Shown here: positions 1 through 10,441 of the stretch, piece by piece
Layout: every line of letters starts with the position of its first letter
Numbering within the stretch: position 1 is the first letter of the stretch
From: Pilatotrama ljubarskyi
Lineage: Eukaryota > Basidiomycota > Agaricomycetes > Polyporales > Polyporaceae
Reading direction: 5' to 3'
Length of the DNA stretch: 20,352 nt
NCBI GenBank assembly: GCA_022385805.1
Contig: MU277700.1
Coordinates: 24,616 to 44,967 of the forward strand
Position numbers and translations under genes: made by a program
The notes under the pieces: model-generated
Database searches by the model: none
What the model was told of the DNA's origin: nothing
What the model saw: only the letters and a program-made list of their open reading frames with translations

Positions 1-188
1 CGTCCGGAGACGTCTGGCCATACCCGTGGCCCCGCGCGCTCGCTCAAGACGCTTCCTGGCCAGTCCCGTCGTCCGCGGTAGGCGCATTCCTCGGACGTCG
101 GCCGTTGAATGATCAGGCGAGTCTGCTGCCCGTGCGGGCGTGCTGTGCGGCGTGCGTCCATACTGTATGTGTGCGTGTTGTCATTGGT

Positions 189-230
189 GGTCCGTGGTCC
201 GTGGTCTGTGCTCCGTGCTCCGTGGTCTGT
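189..230. repeat. Heptamer tandem repeat, 6 units
   Basis: Six head-to-tail 7-bp units of GGTCCGT and close variants (GGTCTGT, GCTCCGT) lie at 189-195, 196-202, 203-209, 210-216, 217-223 and 224-230. The variant order is two perfect units, one GGTCTGT, two GCTCCGT and one GGTCTGT. It is a short minisatellite-like array directly seen in the sequence; no function can be assigned. Confidence 0.85.
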
Positions 231-337
231 CGGTGGTCCGAGCTTCCAAGGCGCCGCATGCCGGTTCTCGATCGTCACGTCCGAAGTATGTCCTCACGGA
301 GGACGGCAAGAGACGACGGAAGACTATGGACACGGAA
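221..337. repeat. Diverged direct repeat, copy A
   Basis: This block aligns by eye with 373-517. Shared anchors in the same order are CGTGGTC, CCGAGCTTC, ATGCCG followed by GATCGTCACGTCC, GAGGACGG, and GAGACGA followed by AAGACT and GGAC. Copy A is shorter, because copy B has extra sequence between GATCGTCACGTCC and GGAGGACG. This looks like an old tandem duplication with later indels. Confidence 0.6.
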
Positions 338-372
338 GAAGAGATGCTACGATTAGAGACGGGATACGAGCC

Positions 373-517
373 CGTGGTCGGTCGACGATCCGAGCTTCTG
401 GCAAGTCGCACTACATATGCCGTTTCTCCGATCGTCACGTCCCAGGGGGACCCTCCACCACGCGTTCGTGGAGGACGTGTGCGGAGGACGGGACGCGGGA
501 GACGAAGACTGACGGAA
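373..517. repeat. Diverged direct repeat, copy B
   Basis: Second copy of the block at 221-337, starting about 150 bp later. It keeps the anchors CGTGGTC, CCGAGCTTC, GATCGTCACGTCC, GGAGGACG and GACGAAGACT in order, with insertions relative to copy A. The pair suggests segmental tandem duplication; the limits are approximate. Confidence 0.6.
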
Positions 518-1223
518 CAGAAGTGACGGAAGGCGGAGCGGGCCCGGGACGGCGTTGTCATCGCGTACTTGAGAGACCGTACTTTACATACAGCACCTCC
601 CGGAGACCCGGCGCAAGTACCCGCACGGCGCAAGCAGGCGTGGCTCAAGCTGATACGTACAGTAGAGCGAAGCGAGCTCTCTCGCCTCCTGGACGGCACA
701 TGAAGAGGAGAGTGCTCGGCGATCGCCTTTGTCGCTTGCTCTCGTAGACTCACTCGCTTGACGAGAGGATCGCGTCTCTCGTCTATCCATCTCGTACGCT
801 GACACGAGCCGCATACTACAATGAACAGGCCTTGCGCCCGACGCGCCGCGCCGCCAACCTTCGCAATCCACGTGCTCTGGGGCCCCAGGTGCAGCCTGTC
901 TCCGGCAACGCGATGTCTCACTCCGAGTCCCGAGTCGTAAGTTGTACGTATACACGAGCACCCATCGCACGAGCCTCGCTCGCGTGCCTACTGGCACTGC
1001 AAGTCGAGTCGAGTCGGCGTAGCGTGGCATGCTTGCCTGCTGCCCCCGGGGCCTTGCTACAGCATTCGAGAGTCAATGTTCCAACTCTCGAGGTCGGAGG
1101 GGTTCGGCACTGCGGTGCGTCCATCCATATACATACAGTACATGGCCACGTCGCTTCGAAGCTCGAAGCTGTAGGGCTTCTCACATGCAGCGGCCGGCAC
1201 GGCTGCGCATGCAGGAGCGCGCG

Positions 1224-1243
1224 GCGATGCGATGCGATGCGAT
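1224..1243. repeat. Pentamer tandem repeat GCGAT x4
   Basis: Four perfect GCGAT units occupy 1224-1243. It is a microsatellite with no coding context. A related GTCGA run (two perfect units plus a GTCGG) lies at 1003-1017. Confidence 0.85.
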
Positions 1244-1385
1244 CGCGGGGTCATCACGTTCAGCTGGCGACTCGGACTCGGACCGTACCTACACACGTCG
1301 CACTCGTCACTCCTTACACACTCAACTTCGTCGGCAGGACCAACAATGGGTGTTCGGACCTCCCCGGTGCCGTGGCCAGCTGGGC

Positions 1386-1400
1386 AGGACAGGACAGGAC
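1386..1400. repeat. Pentamer tandem repeat AGGAC x3
   Basis: Three perfect AGGAC units at 1386-1400, just before the inverted TACAGTA/TACTGTA pair at 1407-1427. Confidence 0.8.
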
Positions 1401-1406
1401 GGGAAG

Positions 1407-1427
1407 TACAGTATGTATTGTACTGTA
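1407..1427. repeat. Inverted repeat TACAGTA / TACTGTA
   Basis: TACAGTA (1407-1413) and its exact complement TACTGTA (1421-1427) are separated by a 7-nt spacer, giving a small hairpin-capable inverted repeat. It is the only place where two copies of this locally abundant 7-mer are paired. Confidence 0.75.
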
Positions 1428-4400
1428 TCACGGGGAGCTTTTGCTTCCGCGAACGTTGGAGGGCCCTGGCCAAGGCCAAGGCGCCATCACTGGTCACCGG
1501 TCGCCGGCCGTCGAAGGTGCCCTGGTTCACAACTCGAATCTACGCACAGACGCGGATGGAATCGAGGAGGTGAGCTAGCTTGTTTTGTCGTGCGCACCTT
1601 CGGGATGTTGCTGACCAATCGCATCTGGCACTCGACGCTTTATGTATAGGACGTCATACTACAGCACAGGTACAGTATCCCGGTGTGTGTGCGCGCACAT
1701 AGGATCCTACGCAGCTGCGGCGCTGGGGTTGTGTTGTAGCCTGTACCACGCTCAGGACAGCCTAAACCACGCTCCAGGCTGGCGTAAGTTGCGCACATCC
1801 GAGCCCTCGCCACTGCCACCTTTGGACACGAACTTCAGCTATAGACCTGCCGAAAGTCGCAAATCGCCACTCCGAGGACCCGATATCCACTGCCTATACA
1901 GTACTCCTCAATATACCGCTCCTCCGTGGATCTGCCATGCAGCGCCGCAGCGCCACAACGCCAACAACACCCTCTGCCTCCAATCGCCTCGTCATCCAGC
2001 TGTATCGTGTCGCCGGCGCCGTCTCGCAAGTTCTCCCGTGTCCTGAGTGACATCTTCGTGCGTGGCATCTAACGTACTGTCGGACGCGCCTCCTCCATGT
2101 CCAGACGTCGTACTCGCCGGTGTTGCATGCCCTACACGGTCAAAAGATCGCAGCGACGGCGTTCAATATTAATGCTTCGAAGCTCGAGGGCGTCTTTGGT
2201 CATCAGGGCATGCCATCGAGGTTCCGGACGCCCGACTTTGCATCGCACCCTTTTGCAGATTCTGCGTTCGGCCCAGTGACGTCAGGAGGCCTTCGTCCAT
2301 GTGTGCCCGGGCTCTTCCTCGCCTTCCTCGTCCCGACTCCCTCCCACTTCTCAGACTCTGACAAGATGTCGTGTACGGTCTACATCGCGCCGTAAACCGC
2401 CGCACCATACGCACTGGACGCGCAACGCCGCATCATTTCAGTTACAAGCCCGGAACGGCGCCCTGCTGGCTTCCGGGCGTGCATCTCTTGCAGAACTGAC
2501 ACTGGAATCGTTACCTGCCACAGCGTGCGCCGGAGCTCACGCCTCCGTACCTCCTCCCCGGGTGCATCTCGCACGATACGGAGACATGCCAGTGCTCACA
2601 CACGCAGGGGTCTCCGTGGAATGCCTACGGTGACGTCGTTCCTGTGCACCCGGAGCGCCCACAGGCGCGTCCCCTACTGTACCGGCGTCGAGTCCCAGAC
2701 ATCCGCGCCGACCCCGACGAGTCCGCTCGAGGTCATCGTCCCTGTCCGGAAGGCGGAAACGGTGCCTACCAGGAGACCGTAGACATTCGCACTGCATCGC
2801 TCACGCTCACGCTCGATGGGACTGAAGATAGGGAAGACTGCGGTTTCCAGGCTCGGCGTTCGCGGGTCTGCTGCGCGGTTCGGGCTTCTCGACATCCTGC
2901 CGCGTGCGAACTTCGTGCCTGCGCCCGCACCCCTCGATGCGGGTCCTGTCTATTCACTCGTTGTCGCTGTACCTCTGTGAGACGTACGGCTCTCAGGTGC
3001 TCGTATCGGCCTATCTTGCTGGCTCGCTGGAAACGCTGTCACCCTGTCTGTATGCTATCGGTGTGGTGTCGGTCCTATCTCGAGAGTCTGTCCTGTCTTG
3101 TCTGGACATGAGCGAGTGCCTCAGCTAGTTAACTGGACGAGTGTATCTGACTGTCGCACATCGGTGTCTATCTCACTCCCGAGTCCTGTCTACGCGAGCC
3201 CGTCGATTCTATTGCGACGACGCCATGGCATGTCTCGCTCAAGTTCTCGCGTGCCTCCCACGGGACGCCTACTGCCGCGACGTCGAAAAGATCTGCTGTA
3301 CACTACCGCTCTTCTCTCCCGCTTATGGAGATAAGTCATCGTATGTCTCGCAGAACATATCCCGAGCATGTTCGCACCCCTCCAGCCGCCGCCCTCCCCC
3401 CTCTCACAGGATTCACCGCGGCTCGCATGTCAACGCGTCACGTCCGAGGACTAGATAGCCGGCGTCCTCTAAGGGCGACTGCGCAGAAACGGACCTTTGT
3501 GCTCCATGGACGCACCCAAAGTGCACACGGCCTGACACCTGCCCTTCAATCGCACCTGGTGCACCCGAGCTGACAACTTGAACACGAGCGCGTTTCTTGC
3601 AAAACGTGGACAACGCGATGCTCCTGTTCCGGCGGCAGATGATGTGCTGCGGGGCAGGTGACGGGGTTGCGTCGCGAGCGCGGGCGCATCTGACGAATGA
3701 CCGACCACTCCTGCCACGTTATGGCCGTGCTTGGTGTATACACGTAGGCGCAGGCTCTCCTGGTCGCAGGGTTTGCCGTAGTCTGAGTCCACCCGCGGAA
3801 CTTATTGAAGGTGAGTCGAGAAGGCCATGGCTTGGCGAATGATCTCAAGTGACCGCGGCTCTCAGAGTGAACGTGTATCAGACTTCGCCAGTACGAGGGC
3901 AATCACGGTGGCCCAATAGCGTTACAGACATATAGACATCGCTTTGCGTACCATTGACATGCACCTCGTCTCTATTGGCTATTCCGCTGACGACTATCCC
4001 CGTCTCGTAGGACCGAGGGCGCCCGATGTCGCTCAAGCGTGTAGATCACAGTCAGACTGCCTCCCACCTCACCTCATTGTATGTGGCCCTGGCAGCGCCG
4101 AGTGTATACACCTCACAGCCTCTACGACCGCATTTCCTCCCCGTTCGAGCGCAGTACACCCCGGGGTTGTCACTTTCGGCACGTACGCTCCAAGCAGCGT
4201 GTCCTTCCTGCCGCAGGCACGGTCTTGGTGGTACTCCGCTCGCGCCTTCGAGTCAACACGCCGTCTTTCGGTTTGAGCTTCGCTGCATTCCACGGTCGAC
4301 TTCCCTCGGCCGAAGGATGTCATGTGTCCGAGGTCGCCTGTTTGCCCGTCGTACGTCCCGCACAGATCTTTCGGTGACTCAATCCTCACTCTGAAGGCGT

Positions 4401-5848
4401 CGTGTCAGTACTTGTAACTCAGCCAAGTCAACGTACAGTAAGCGCAGAAGGCGACAAGACATCGATCACCTCGGTGGAGTGCTCGATCCTGACCGCGTTC
4501 AAGGACACATACAGGGTTAGCCTGACGTGCATCGCTATATGATTCTTGACGTGATCGTCTCGCGCCGACCCTGCCCTGACCCTATGCGTACGAGTCGACT
4601 GTCCAGCGTCCTCCCGAACAAGCCGCGACGCGTGGAGGACACAAAAATATTGATGCCATTTGATGGACAGCGACTGCCCGGGTCCCGTCTCGCAACGGGC
4701 CCAGTGAGCGGTGAGCGTACCTAGTACGTACGTGTCTCGTTTCTCCATGCTCCGTTTTCAGCTATTGTCTAGAGGAGCAATTGTGCCCTTGTTGACGCCT
4801 CGGAAATGTGGTGCGTAGACGCGTGCGGGCGTGGAGCGGCTAAGAAGTAAGCAGCTCTTGTTGACCTCTCGGTAGTTGTACTGGCCTGCTTGCTTCTGGG
4901 GCGTTCCATCAAGCTCCGCGTCCTGCAGTAGTGACGAGGTTAACGGCGCAAGACGGCATCATTCACCGTTGGTGGTCCTGTAGGATCAATCTGTGCTGAT
5001 AGCACCGTAAACCCCCTGGAAACTTCGACAGCCTTGTCAACTTACGACGATCTCTCGCTCAGTCACACAGCAGAACGGAATGCCTCGGAGCATTCTCGCG
5101 CTCGCATCTGTCAATGCCGACGTCTCAAGAATACCGCACCCCTGCGAAAGAGGCGAGTAAGTGAAGCACAGCACCGACCTGCGATCACAGTGCCAGAAAA
5201 TTTCCTCGCGCATGTTTTGAGGCGAGACCCAGATAGAGCAGACACTTACGCTGACGCACCTCCATCAGATGATCCCTTTGACAGATGAACCAGTCTGCTC
5301 GTAGGCCGTCCGCTCGAGATGATGCCCACGGCGGAACGGGATCACGCGTGCACGTCCTGACCGCGTGTGGACCCATATGCACCCATCAGGTGCCCGCACG
5401 GACGTCGTCATACGACGAAGGCTGGGACGCGGTGTTTCCCAGGTAGAGCGCCGCTGTGATGCCGATAGAACACGATGTGGCTCCGCCGGGTTGGATTGCT
5501 ACGATGAGTCTTCAGCCGCGAGGCTTTGGGCTATTCGAGTCTCTGTCGGGCTTTGTATTCAGCCGTCGCGAGGTCGAGCAGAATGACTCGCATTTCACAC
5601 ATTACCCAGTCAGATAAACTTGACCCTGAACCTGGACTACTTAGACTCGGCGAGCCCAGCATGACATGGAGTGGTCGGTCGGAGCCCGACATGAGGCGTT
5701 GAATACAGTGTGCTGACAGTGAGGCGGTCCAGCCCCGGGCCCAGTAAAGCACGCCGGAGCAGCTTAGTCAGCCTCCGTGGATCCCAGCTCCGCCCGAACA
5801 GCCCGGAAACAGCGTGCAACGGACCCACTTGTCTCTGTACAGTACTGA

Positions 5849-6864
5849 CTATACTTACAGTCACTCCATAGCGCGTCCGACAATGAATTCTTTCCGGCCG
5901 ACCTCGCATTGCGTGAACTCTCCCTCGCTCCGACCGCGGAACGTACATATCTCCGACCTTCATGACAAACCTCCGCAAAGAAACGTCTCATGTCCCGGAG
6001 CTTGAGAGGCTTCATTTCTTCACGAATGTGCCAGCTAACCATATCGTGTCTTTGCTGGATCGATGCCGCACATCTCGGAATCTACTTCGATGCGGATGAG
6101 CACTCGCTCGTGGACGCCTTGCAAAGTAATGCGGTATGATTGAACGCGAGTCTCCCTCGCTGCCTGTCCTGGCGAGCATTTCTTCGTGCTGAAGTACAAT
6201 ACTTATGCCGTATGGGACATTGGTCACATTCATCGATACAAAGGTGGCAAATCGACACACGGGGAAACATTCAAAGCCTTCGGGACGTGCGCTCTTGCGC
6301 AGCTTCCTTGAGGCCTCCGGAAAGCTGTGCGGCGGTGTAAGTTCAAGGAAGACGCCTTGCGGCATCCTTCGGCCGGGACCAGTGGTGTCCTGTTCTACTT
6401 CCCAGTGTTCCCAACCGTCTTAGCCGCCTCTTTCTGGCGATTCTCGCGCCGTTCATAAGAGGAAAGTACAAGGGATCATCGCCATAACCGTAATCGGCAA
6501 AGAGACAGGCTGTCCATGTGACTGCGGTTCACTCGTACGTCTTCCACAATCTGTACCTCGCACTTGAATACTTGACATTTTGACATTGCATCTCACTGGG
6601 GAGGCTGGCTCTCAACAGTGGTGGCACGCGGCATCGACACCAGACGAACGATTTCGCTATGTGGGCCAGCGGTTTGGTTGCTCGCCACCATGCAGCCCCC
6701 ATCGTCTCATTGTGGAACATATGACTAGTTTCTCTGACGCGCACACTCTTCTCCAACTTCGAGCGGTGACCCAACTTGTTCCAGGTTCGGCACTCGCTCG
6801 CGCTCAGCGCTCAGCGCTCCCTTGTAGGGTCCAGACTCCAAGCGCCTGTACACGCGTCTACTGA
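5849..6864 (+). pseudogene. Decayed leucine-rich (F-box/LRR-like?) gene fragment
   Basis: Protein-like pieces follow each other on the plus strand in shifting frames: LYLQSLHSASDNEFFPADL (from 5849), continuing into LRELSLAP; then MTNLRKETSHVPELERL followed by FFTNVPANHIVSLLDRC (ATG at 5962); then a one-base shift to FDADEHSLVDALQSN ending at a TGA near 6138; then, after a poor stretch, 6494-6864, which is open on both sides of an 8-bp duplication at 6572-6587. The spacing of Leu residues and the phrasing resemble the leucine-rich half of agaricomycete F-box proteins, but I see no F-box motif and no intact start-to-stop frame. Seen: the fragments and breaks. Inferred: one ancestral gene. Alternatively these are chance frames; introns do not obviously repair them. 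Confidence 0.35.
6572..6587. repeat. Perfect 8-bp tandem duplication TTGACATT
   Basis: TTGACATT occurs twice back to back (6572-6579 and 6580-6587). The frame entering from 6494 meets a stop made by the second copy, while the frame leaving the second copy stays open to 6864. Eight bases is the target-site duplication length of hAT transposons, so an excision footprint is possible, as is replication slippage. Confidence 0.7.
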
Positions 6865-9800
6865 ACTCTGGTCAGACGCCAGTGCCTGGGCGCTTCACAC
6901 TACGCCCGAAACTGGCGGGCTTGACTCGCATAACCCCGCAACGGCTTGGTCGGCGGTACCGCACTCTCCAAGCGATATTTACCCATGGCTCTCATCAGTA
7001 CTGTGCCATCGCTTCAGCTGCTCAGTCGCCACTAATATCCACATCCCGCGTACCAGATGGTCTAAGCCACCGTCATGACCGACACATTGACCGCTTTCGA
7101 AACAAGCGACTGCTGTAGCCAAGCATGATCAGGCCCGGTCCGATGCCGCAGTTTAGTGCGTTTCGCGCTGCACTGTGGCCGAGTACCAGCCACCTGCCGC
7201 CTTCCATGCGCTATCGTCGAAGGCAGGCATCGGACGGCTTCCACTTCGCAACATCAATCAGAACACATCCGTTCGAACAAGCCTAGCGTGCTGCTGTCTC
7301 GGGCTCTCGGACGGCTCGCTCGCACACTTGTAAGCACAGGCTCTCAGCGTCATCGTTACGGGACTGCGCAGTCGCCGTGCTCTCCCTAGCACTGAGACGG
7401 TGCACGAAGCGGCCCATCTCGGCCTCCCATGCGATGACGGTGACATTTCGAGGTAATCTTTCCCGTCTCCGCCGCTGAATAGATGACGCCATTCTTGCTA
7501 TGACACCTGAGCCTCCGGGTTCTCCGTGAGCAGGCTCATCCCGACAGTCCGCCAGGGCTGGGAGTCGCCCTTCCTTATGCTTCCTGACGTCACAGAGGTG
7601 CATCGATACGAACGTGGTGTACTCAGAGCACAGCGCAAGTGAGCAGGTATGTAGCATATCCCTGTATACTCGCTTTCGTATCTGAATCAGTACTAGCTCA
7701 TGTGCCACGCTGATGCTGTCCGCCCCAAATACGTACGATCTCCGATGAATGGCATAACAGATGGCCAGATCATCCGACTGCCTAGAACCATGGAGCAGTC
7801 TCCCAGAACTGCATTGTCACTGGCCCAAGGCTCGCCACCGATGATGTCGAAGGCCTTCATCAGAGCCTGCGCCTTTTCTTCGCGAGGTAGAGGAGCTTCC
7901 ATGGCGTGTAGCGACATCATTCCAAGTACAGCTTCAGAACCACCGGCGACCGCTCGCGAAACGTTCACCACATTCGCTGTCTTGTCCACGCTACGCTGTG
8001 TCTAGGTGACTCTCAATATGAAGGGTCTCATTGCCACCTCATCATTGCGGTGGCACTCTCGAGTACGTCGTTGTACCTCTCGTGATGCTGCATGGGCCGT
8101 CATTCCATGACCCTGATGCGTACCCAGCGCTGTCGAGCGCGGCGCGATTGTGGCGTCATACTCCCAGGTTGAACTGTCCAGGATGGCAGCGAAAGATCGG
8201 GATGAAACTGCTAGTACGGCGGCATATCCTACCGGCGTTGGACGTATCACTTTGATCCGTTCTCTTCCTAATACCGCTTCGTGACGCGTACTGCGAATGG
8301 TCGCTACCAGACGCGAGCTTCCTAATAAAGGCAATCTGCGCTGCAGTAGCTTTCAGTCTCAGAACGCGCGAATCCACATGGTCCCAAGTCAGTTGCGATG
8401 ACTAGTTTCCGGGTGTTCCTGCTCCTTACTTGCCGCCTTGGTCGACCATAGCAAGACTTGCGCAGTCGTACTAGGGTCCGGAGGTAAGGAACCTTGTCTC
8501 AACACTCGCTCTGGGCGCATCAAATAGCTCATTGCGATGCCCTCTGGCAGATGTTCTTTGGAGGACACTGACAACGCCGTCGCGTCGACATCACCACGAT
8601 GCGGTTAGCATCACGACCCTCAGGGTAGAAATACCTCCGCGGCCCATTCCAAAGGTGCCGCCGTCTTTGGGTTTCGAAGGGGTGTGGTCGAGTACCCAGA
8701 ACCTGAGCACGTACTATTCCATGGCTGGTATGTGGGTTCCTGTGGTGGCGTGTCGCGGGAGAAGCGCCCTGCCGCCTCGCGGCCACCCAGAGTCTACTTA
8801 TCATGTTGTCGCGGGAGAGTTCTCGTTCTCGTCCTGTTGTGGTCTGATATGCACTACAGTGCATGTGCAGGGCCCTCCGACAGCCGCAGGCCCTTGGAAT
8901 GGAAGCACAGAGACGTACCGCAATGCGGACCACTGTTCTTGTTCTGTATATGGTTTGGAGGATTTGTCAAACTGCCTATCAGAGTTGTAAGTCGCAATCC
9001 GCTGTGTTTCTAGTGGACATCGGGAAGTTGACCATGAGGACGCTACGAAGGGTCCAGGTGTACACTAGCAGAACGCACAAGCAAGGATCTTCACCTCCGT
9101 TCGCATGAAGAGCAGGTGGCGGAACAGTGTTCTGTCTGAAGAATCAAGATACGCGACATCTGAGATTACCATCGTGATGATATTCTGCGCAAGGTGAGTG
9201 CTGACCTCATCAGCTTGTCTTACATACCGAGAGAAGACGCTGAAGTGCGATAGAGGCCGTGGCCATGGGCTGCAGCATTCCGGACCTGTGCGAACTCGGA
9301 GACCTCCTCCGGGCAGGCACCTCCCAAAGTCCTTATGCCGAGACTTCCCTTTCATGGCCTTCGGGGAGACATGATGGCTCATCATAACTCAAAAGCTCGA
9401 GCCAGTCGTGGCACAGATCGAGGTGGCAGATAGAGCCCGGACTAGCGCCATAACGCGCTATGCCGCGACGCACATCTTCGGAGCTGGAGCTGCAGGCCTG
9501 GCCAGCTGGCCGTGCCCCATGATCAGCGTCGCCGCAAATAGATGGGCAGTGGACCCATATCGAGCTTCATAGGGCGGAGCGGCAGCGTCTCTCGATAGCA
9601 TGGGATGCCACAATATGCAAGCTCCGGCGGAGAGGTAGGCTGTGGCATCCGAGGGCCTGCGATTCGAAGGCGCGCTACGAACAGACTACCGCGGCCCACC
9701 GGCGGGCATGCATGAGAAGTTACAGAGCTTCTTACCGCAAATGCGAAGGGCGTGTCCAGTTTCGGAGAAGACGTGTATTGCAGCCATAGCTCGATCCCGG

Positions 9801-10441
9801 ATAGTATGCAATTTGCGGGAGTTGGCGGTACAGGCTGGGTAGCCTTCGAAAGCTTGTACGCGTGTGTTCAGTACTGCAGGAATTGAGCACAATATGGATT
9901 ATGAGAATGCCACCTTGCGTACGAACGTAGACTTCTTCGAAGCTGAGGTCTATGATATGAGTGTTCAATGGTTCAATGTGTCTTCACCAGGCGGTAGGAG
10001 CCGGGACCGCCCAAGACCCAGCATTCGATGCTCGCCATCTACCCTGGACGGAGACACACGCCGACGTAGCGCAGCGAACGCACCCTCGAACCCAGGGTAC
10101 ACTCGCCGGCGTCGCTGATCGTGGCGTTCCTCGGAGGATGGTCCGATGGCTTCTGCGGATGAATTGCCGGAGGACGACGTGGAGCCGATACGCTGCTCCT
10201 CTACGTAGGGTCGATAGGCCTAGGTGACTTGAGACTGAGCAATCAGCGCTCAGGCGTGGCTTTGAGTTGCACAGATGACCTGATAGGCGGAGTGTACACC
10301 AGCCGATCGCACCGTTCCGATGAGCCCAGCGCGTCTGTCCTAGTGTGAATGGGTGTTCTCACTTGCACCCACCTCGCCAGTGGCATAGTGCTAGTATGTG
10401 AGTTATCATAGACTCCGCGAGCTCCGCTATATTACTCCGGC
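6865..10441. other. Gene-empty stretch, right part
   Basis: No intact gene is visible. Protein-like but broken stretches include overlapping minus-strand frames at 7693-7989 and 7283-7708 (the second open for 141 codons after a frame change), a minus-strand frame at 9065-9385, and a plus-strand frame at 9375-9842 with only two internal TAG stops in 155 codons. None matches a family I recognise and none has convincing splice signals. The TACAGTA 7-mer that is frequent to the left is absent here. An 8-bp duplication is at 9963-9978. Confidence 0.55.
9963..9978. repeat. Perfect 8-bp tandem duplication GTTCAATG
   Basis: GTTCAATG is repeated exactly at 9963-9970 and 9971-9978. It is the second perfect 8-bp duplication in the gene-empty region and could be slippage or a transposon footprint. 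Confidence 0.7.

Larger units (their letters stand above)
1..5848. other. Gene-empty stretch, left part
   Basis: I see no intact gene here. Open frames of up to about 250 codons exist on both strands in the first 1.6 kb, but they overlap each other, are Arg/Cys/Ser-rich, lack domain-like patterns and have no believable exon-intron structure, so they look like chance frames in GC-rich DNA. Slightly more protein-like short frames occur at 2120-2395 (+) and 4944-5288 (+, open for 115 codons with no ATG upstream of the conserved-looking part), but I recognise nothing in them. CpG is still common by eye, so this does not look like DNA eroded by cytosine deamination. The stretch contains pentamer and heptamer tandem repeats, a diverged direct repeat pair and nine sites (ten copies) of TACAGTA/TACTGTA, listed separately. 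Confidence 0.6.

Noticed and set aside
181..921. 246-codon minus-strand open frame
   Set aside because: It overlaps other long frames on both strands, is Arg/Ser/Cys-rich, runs across the heptamer array and the diverged repeats, and shows no domain-like pattern; chance frame in GC-rich DNA.
832..1578. 248-codon plus-strand open frame
   Set aside because: Low-quality composition, passes through the GCGAT and AGGAC microsatellites, and competes with other open frames in the same interval.
5157..5201. Possible small intron (GAGTAAGT ... ATCACAG) in the frame at 4944-5288
   Set aside because: Would be under 40 nt and the downstream frame hits a stop soon after; no gene model results.
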